Both the position numbers and the translations under genes were made by a program. Of a stretch of DNA of 5,588 nucleotides, positions 4,707-5,588 are shown one piece after another; position 1 is the stretch's first letter; each line of letters begins with the position of its first letter. This DNA comes from an uncultured Rhodospirillales bacterium. GTDB lineage: Bacteria; Pseudomonadota; Alphaproteobacteria; Rhodospirillales; Casp-alpha2. The stretch is from the NCBI GenBank assembly GCA_938074585.1, contig CALJEW010000026.1, positions 1 to 5,588 on the forward strand, written 5' to 3'. The notes beneath the pieces are model-generated. The model was not told the DNA's origin. It ran no database searches and saw nothing but the letters and a program-made list of their open reading frames with translations.

Positions 4707-5588
4707 ATGAATGATGCGGACCCTTCGGTTTTAACTACAACGCTCGAAGGCTCTGCGACTGAGGCTTACCGGGTTCTTGCACGCAAATACCGCCCCACAA
4801 CATTTTCAGGTTTAATCGGCCAAGACGTTCTTGTCCGCACTTTAACCAATGCTTTTCAATCCGGACGCTTGGCCCATGCGTTTATTTTGACCGGGGTTCG
4901 GGGTGTTGGTAAAACCACAACGGCGAGGATTGTTGCCCGGGCACTCAATTGCATTGGTGTGGACGGAAAAGGCGAGCCAACGACGGAGCCTTGTGGTGTG
5001 TGTGTGCATTGCACCTCGATCGCGAATGACCGCCACGTTGATATTTTGGAAATGGATGCCGCCAGCCGCACTGGCGTTGATGATATTCGAGAATTAATTG
5101 AAGGCGTGCGCTATCGGCCGACATCAGCGCGTTATAAAGTCTATATCATTGACGAAGTTCACATGCTGTCGAAAAACGCATTTAATGCGTTGCTGAAAAC
5201 GCTTGAAGAGCCGCCAGAGCACGTAAAATTCATTTTTGCGACCACGGAAATTCGTAAAGTACCGATTACGGTGCTCTCTCGGTGCCAGCGGTTTGATCTC
5301 AACCGGGTCGAGATTGATGAGCTATCGAAGCATTACAACGGTATTGTTGGCAAAGAAGGCGCATCGATTTCAGATACCGCGTTGCATTTGATCGCCCGCG
5401 CTTCTGATGGTTCTGTGCGTGATGGATTGAGCTTGTTAGATCAAGCAATATCGCAAGCTGAAAGTGAAATCACCGAGCCGCAGGTTCGTGAGATGCTCGG
5501 TTTAGCTGATCGTTCGCAGACGTTCGAGTTATTGGAAGCCGTCTTATCTGGGGCCATTGCTGATACCTTGGCGCATTTTGATCATCAA
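4707..5588 (+). CDS. dnaX: DNA polymerase III subunit gamma/tau (5' part, runs off window)
   Basis: The clamp-loader ATPase that opens and loads the beta sliding clamp and, as tau, ties polymerase cores to the helicase. The first 294 codons are present, uninterrupted to the window edge; the C-terminal oligomerisation and tau domains lie beyond it. Visible parts: YRVLARKYRPTTF (21-33); Walker A GVRGVGKT (63-70); the zinc module cysteines C82, C96, C99 and C102; DAASRTGVDDIRE (117-129); Walker B VYIIDEVHML (145-154); KTLEEPPEHVKFIFATTE (164-181) with sensor 1; the SRC arginine-finger motif (191-193); and sensor 2 around R238 in GSVRDGLSLLDQA. An 18-residue N-terminal extension and a wide C82-C96 gap are usual in alphaproteobacteria. 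ATG 4707 is chosen because an in-frame TAA lies at 4689 and no other start codon comes before the conserved block. The ribosome site is weak. It follows ffs by 64 bp and may share its promoter. Confidence 0.97.
   Translation, partial: MNDADPSVLTTTLEGSATEAYRVLARKYRPTTFSGLIGQDVLVRTLTNAFQSGRLAHAFILTGVRGVGKTTTARIVARALNCIGVDGKGEPTTEPCGVCVHCTSIANDRHVDILEMDAASRTGVDDIRELIEGVRYRPTSARYKVYIIDEVHMLSKNAFNALLKTLEEPPEHVKFIFATTEIRKVPITVLSRCQRFDLNRVEIDELSKHYNGIVGKEGASISDTALHLIARASDGSVRDGLSLLDQAISQAESEITEPQVREMLGLADRSQTFELLEAVLSGAIADTLAHFDHQ

Noticed and set aside
1..5588. CRISPR array, insertion sequence, tRNA, phage or defence system
   Set aside because: No spaced repeats, transposase, tRNA-like segment or recognisable defence protein was found on either strand; decay here appears to be by point changes and deletion.

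Overview
The window reads as chromosomal DNA of an alphaproteobacterium, probably Rhodospirillales-like. The main reasons are the small SRP RNA gene placed directly upstream of dnaX, the alphaproteobacterial form of DnaX (about 18 extra N-terminal residues and a wide zinc-cysteine spacing), and the sequence types of the inositol-monophosphatase-family protein and NudC. The base composition looks balanced to slightly AT-leaning rather than GC-rich. Taxonomy is inference from gene types only.

Layout. 1-590 (+): a broken YihX-like HAD phosphatase, cut by the window edge and carrying a frameshift and two nonsense codons. 625-1320 (+): an exported DUF3047 protein. 1324-2127 (-): an intact inositol monophosphatase-family phosphatase with a TTG start, convergent with the DUF3047 gene. 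2213-2789 (+): a compound gene ruin in which the first ~50 codons of a second HAD phosphatase run directly into the C-terminal ~140 codons (including the TOBE region) of a PotA/FbpC-type ABC transporter ATPase. 2786-3733 (-): intact nudC (NAD-cap/NADH pyrophosphatase), tail-to-tail with the ruin, with overlapping stop codons. 3734-3884: a divergent control region with a Zur-box-like dyad nested almost concentrically in an outer inverted repeat. 3885-4472 (+): a lipoprotein with a cupredoxin-like domain lacking most copper ligands. 4543-4642 (+): SRP RNA (ffs). 4707-5588 (+): the 5' part of dnaX, running off the window.

How it fits together. The ffs-dnaX pair is core housekeeping (protein targeting and DNA polymerase III clamp loading). 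The left half is accessory metabolism under decay: two HAD phosphatases and an ABC importer ATPase are dead while their neighbour, a sugar-phosphate/histidinol-phosphate type phosphatase, is still intact. At least five independent lesions lie in about 2.8 kb, which suggests a lineage losing genes. I see no CRISPR array, insertion sequence, phage gene or obvious new defence system. The items most worth a second look are the HAD/ABC deletion junction, the nested palindrome upstream of the lipoprotein gene, and the lipoprotein itself.
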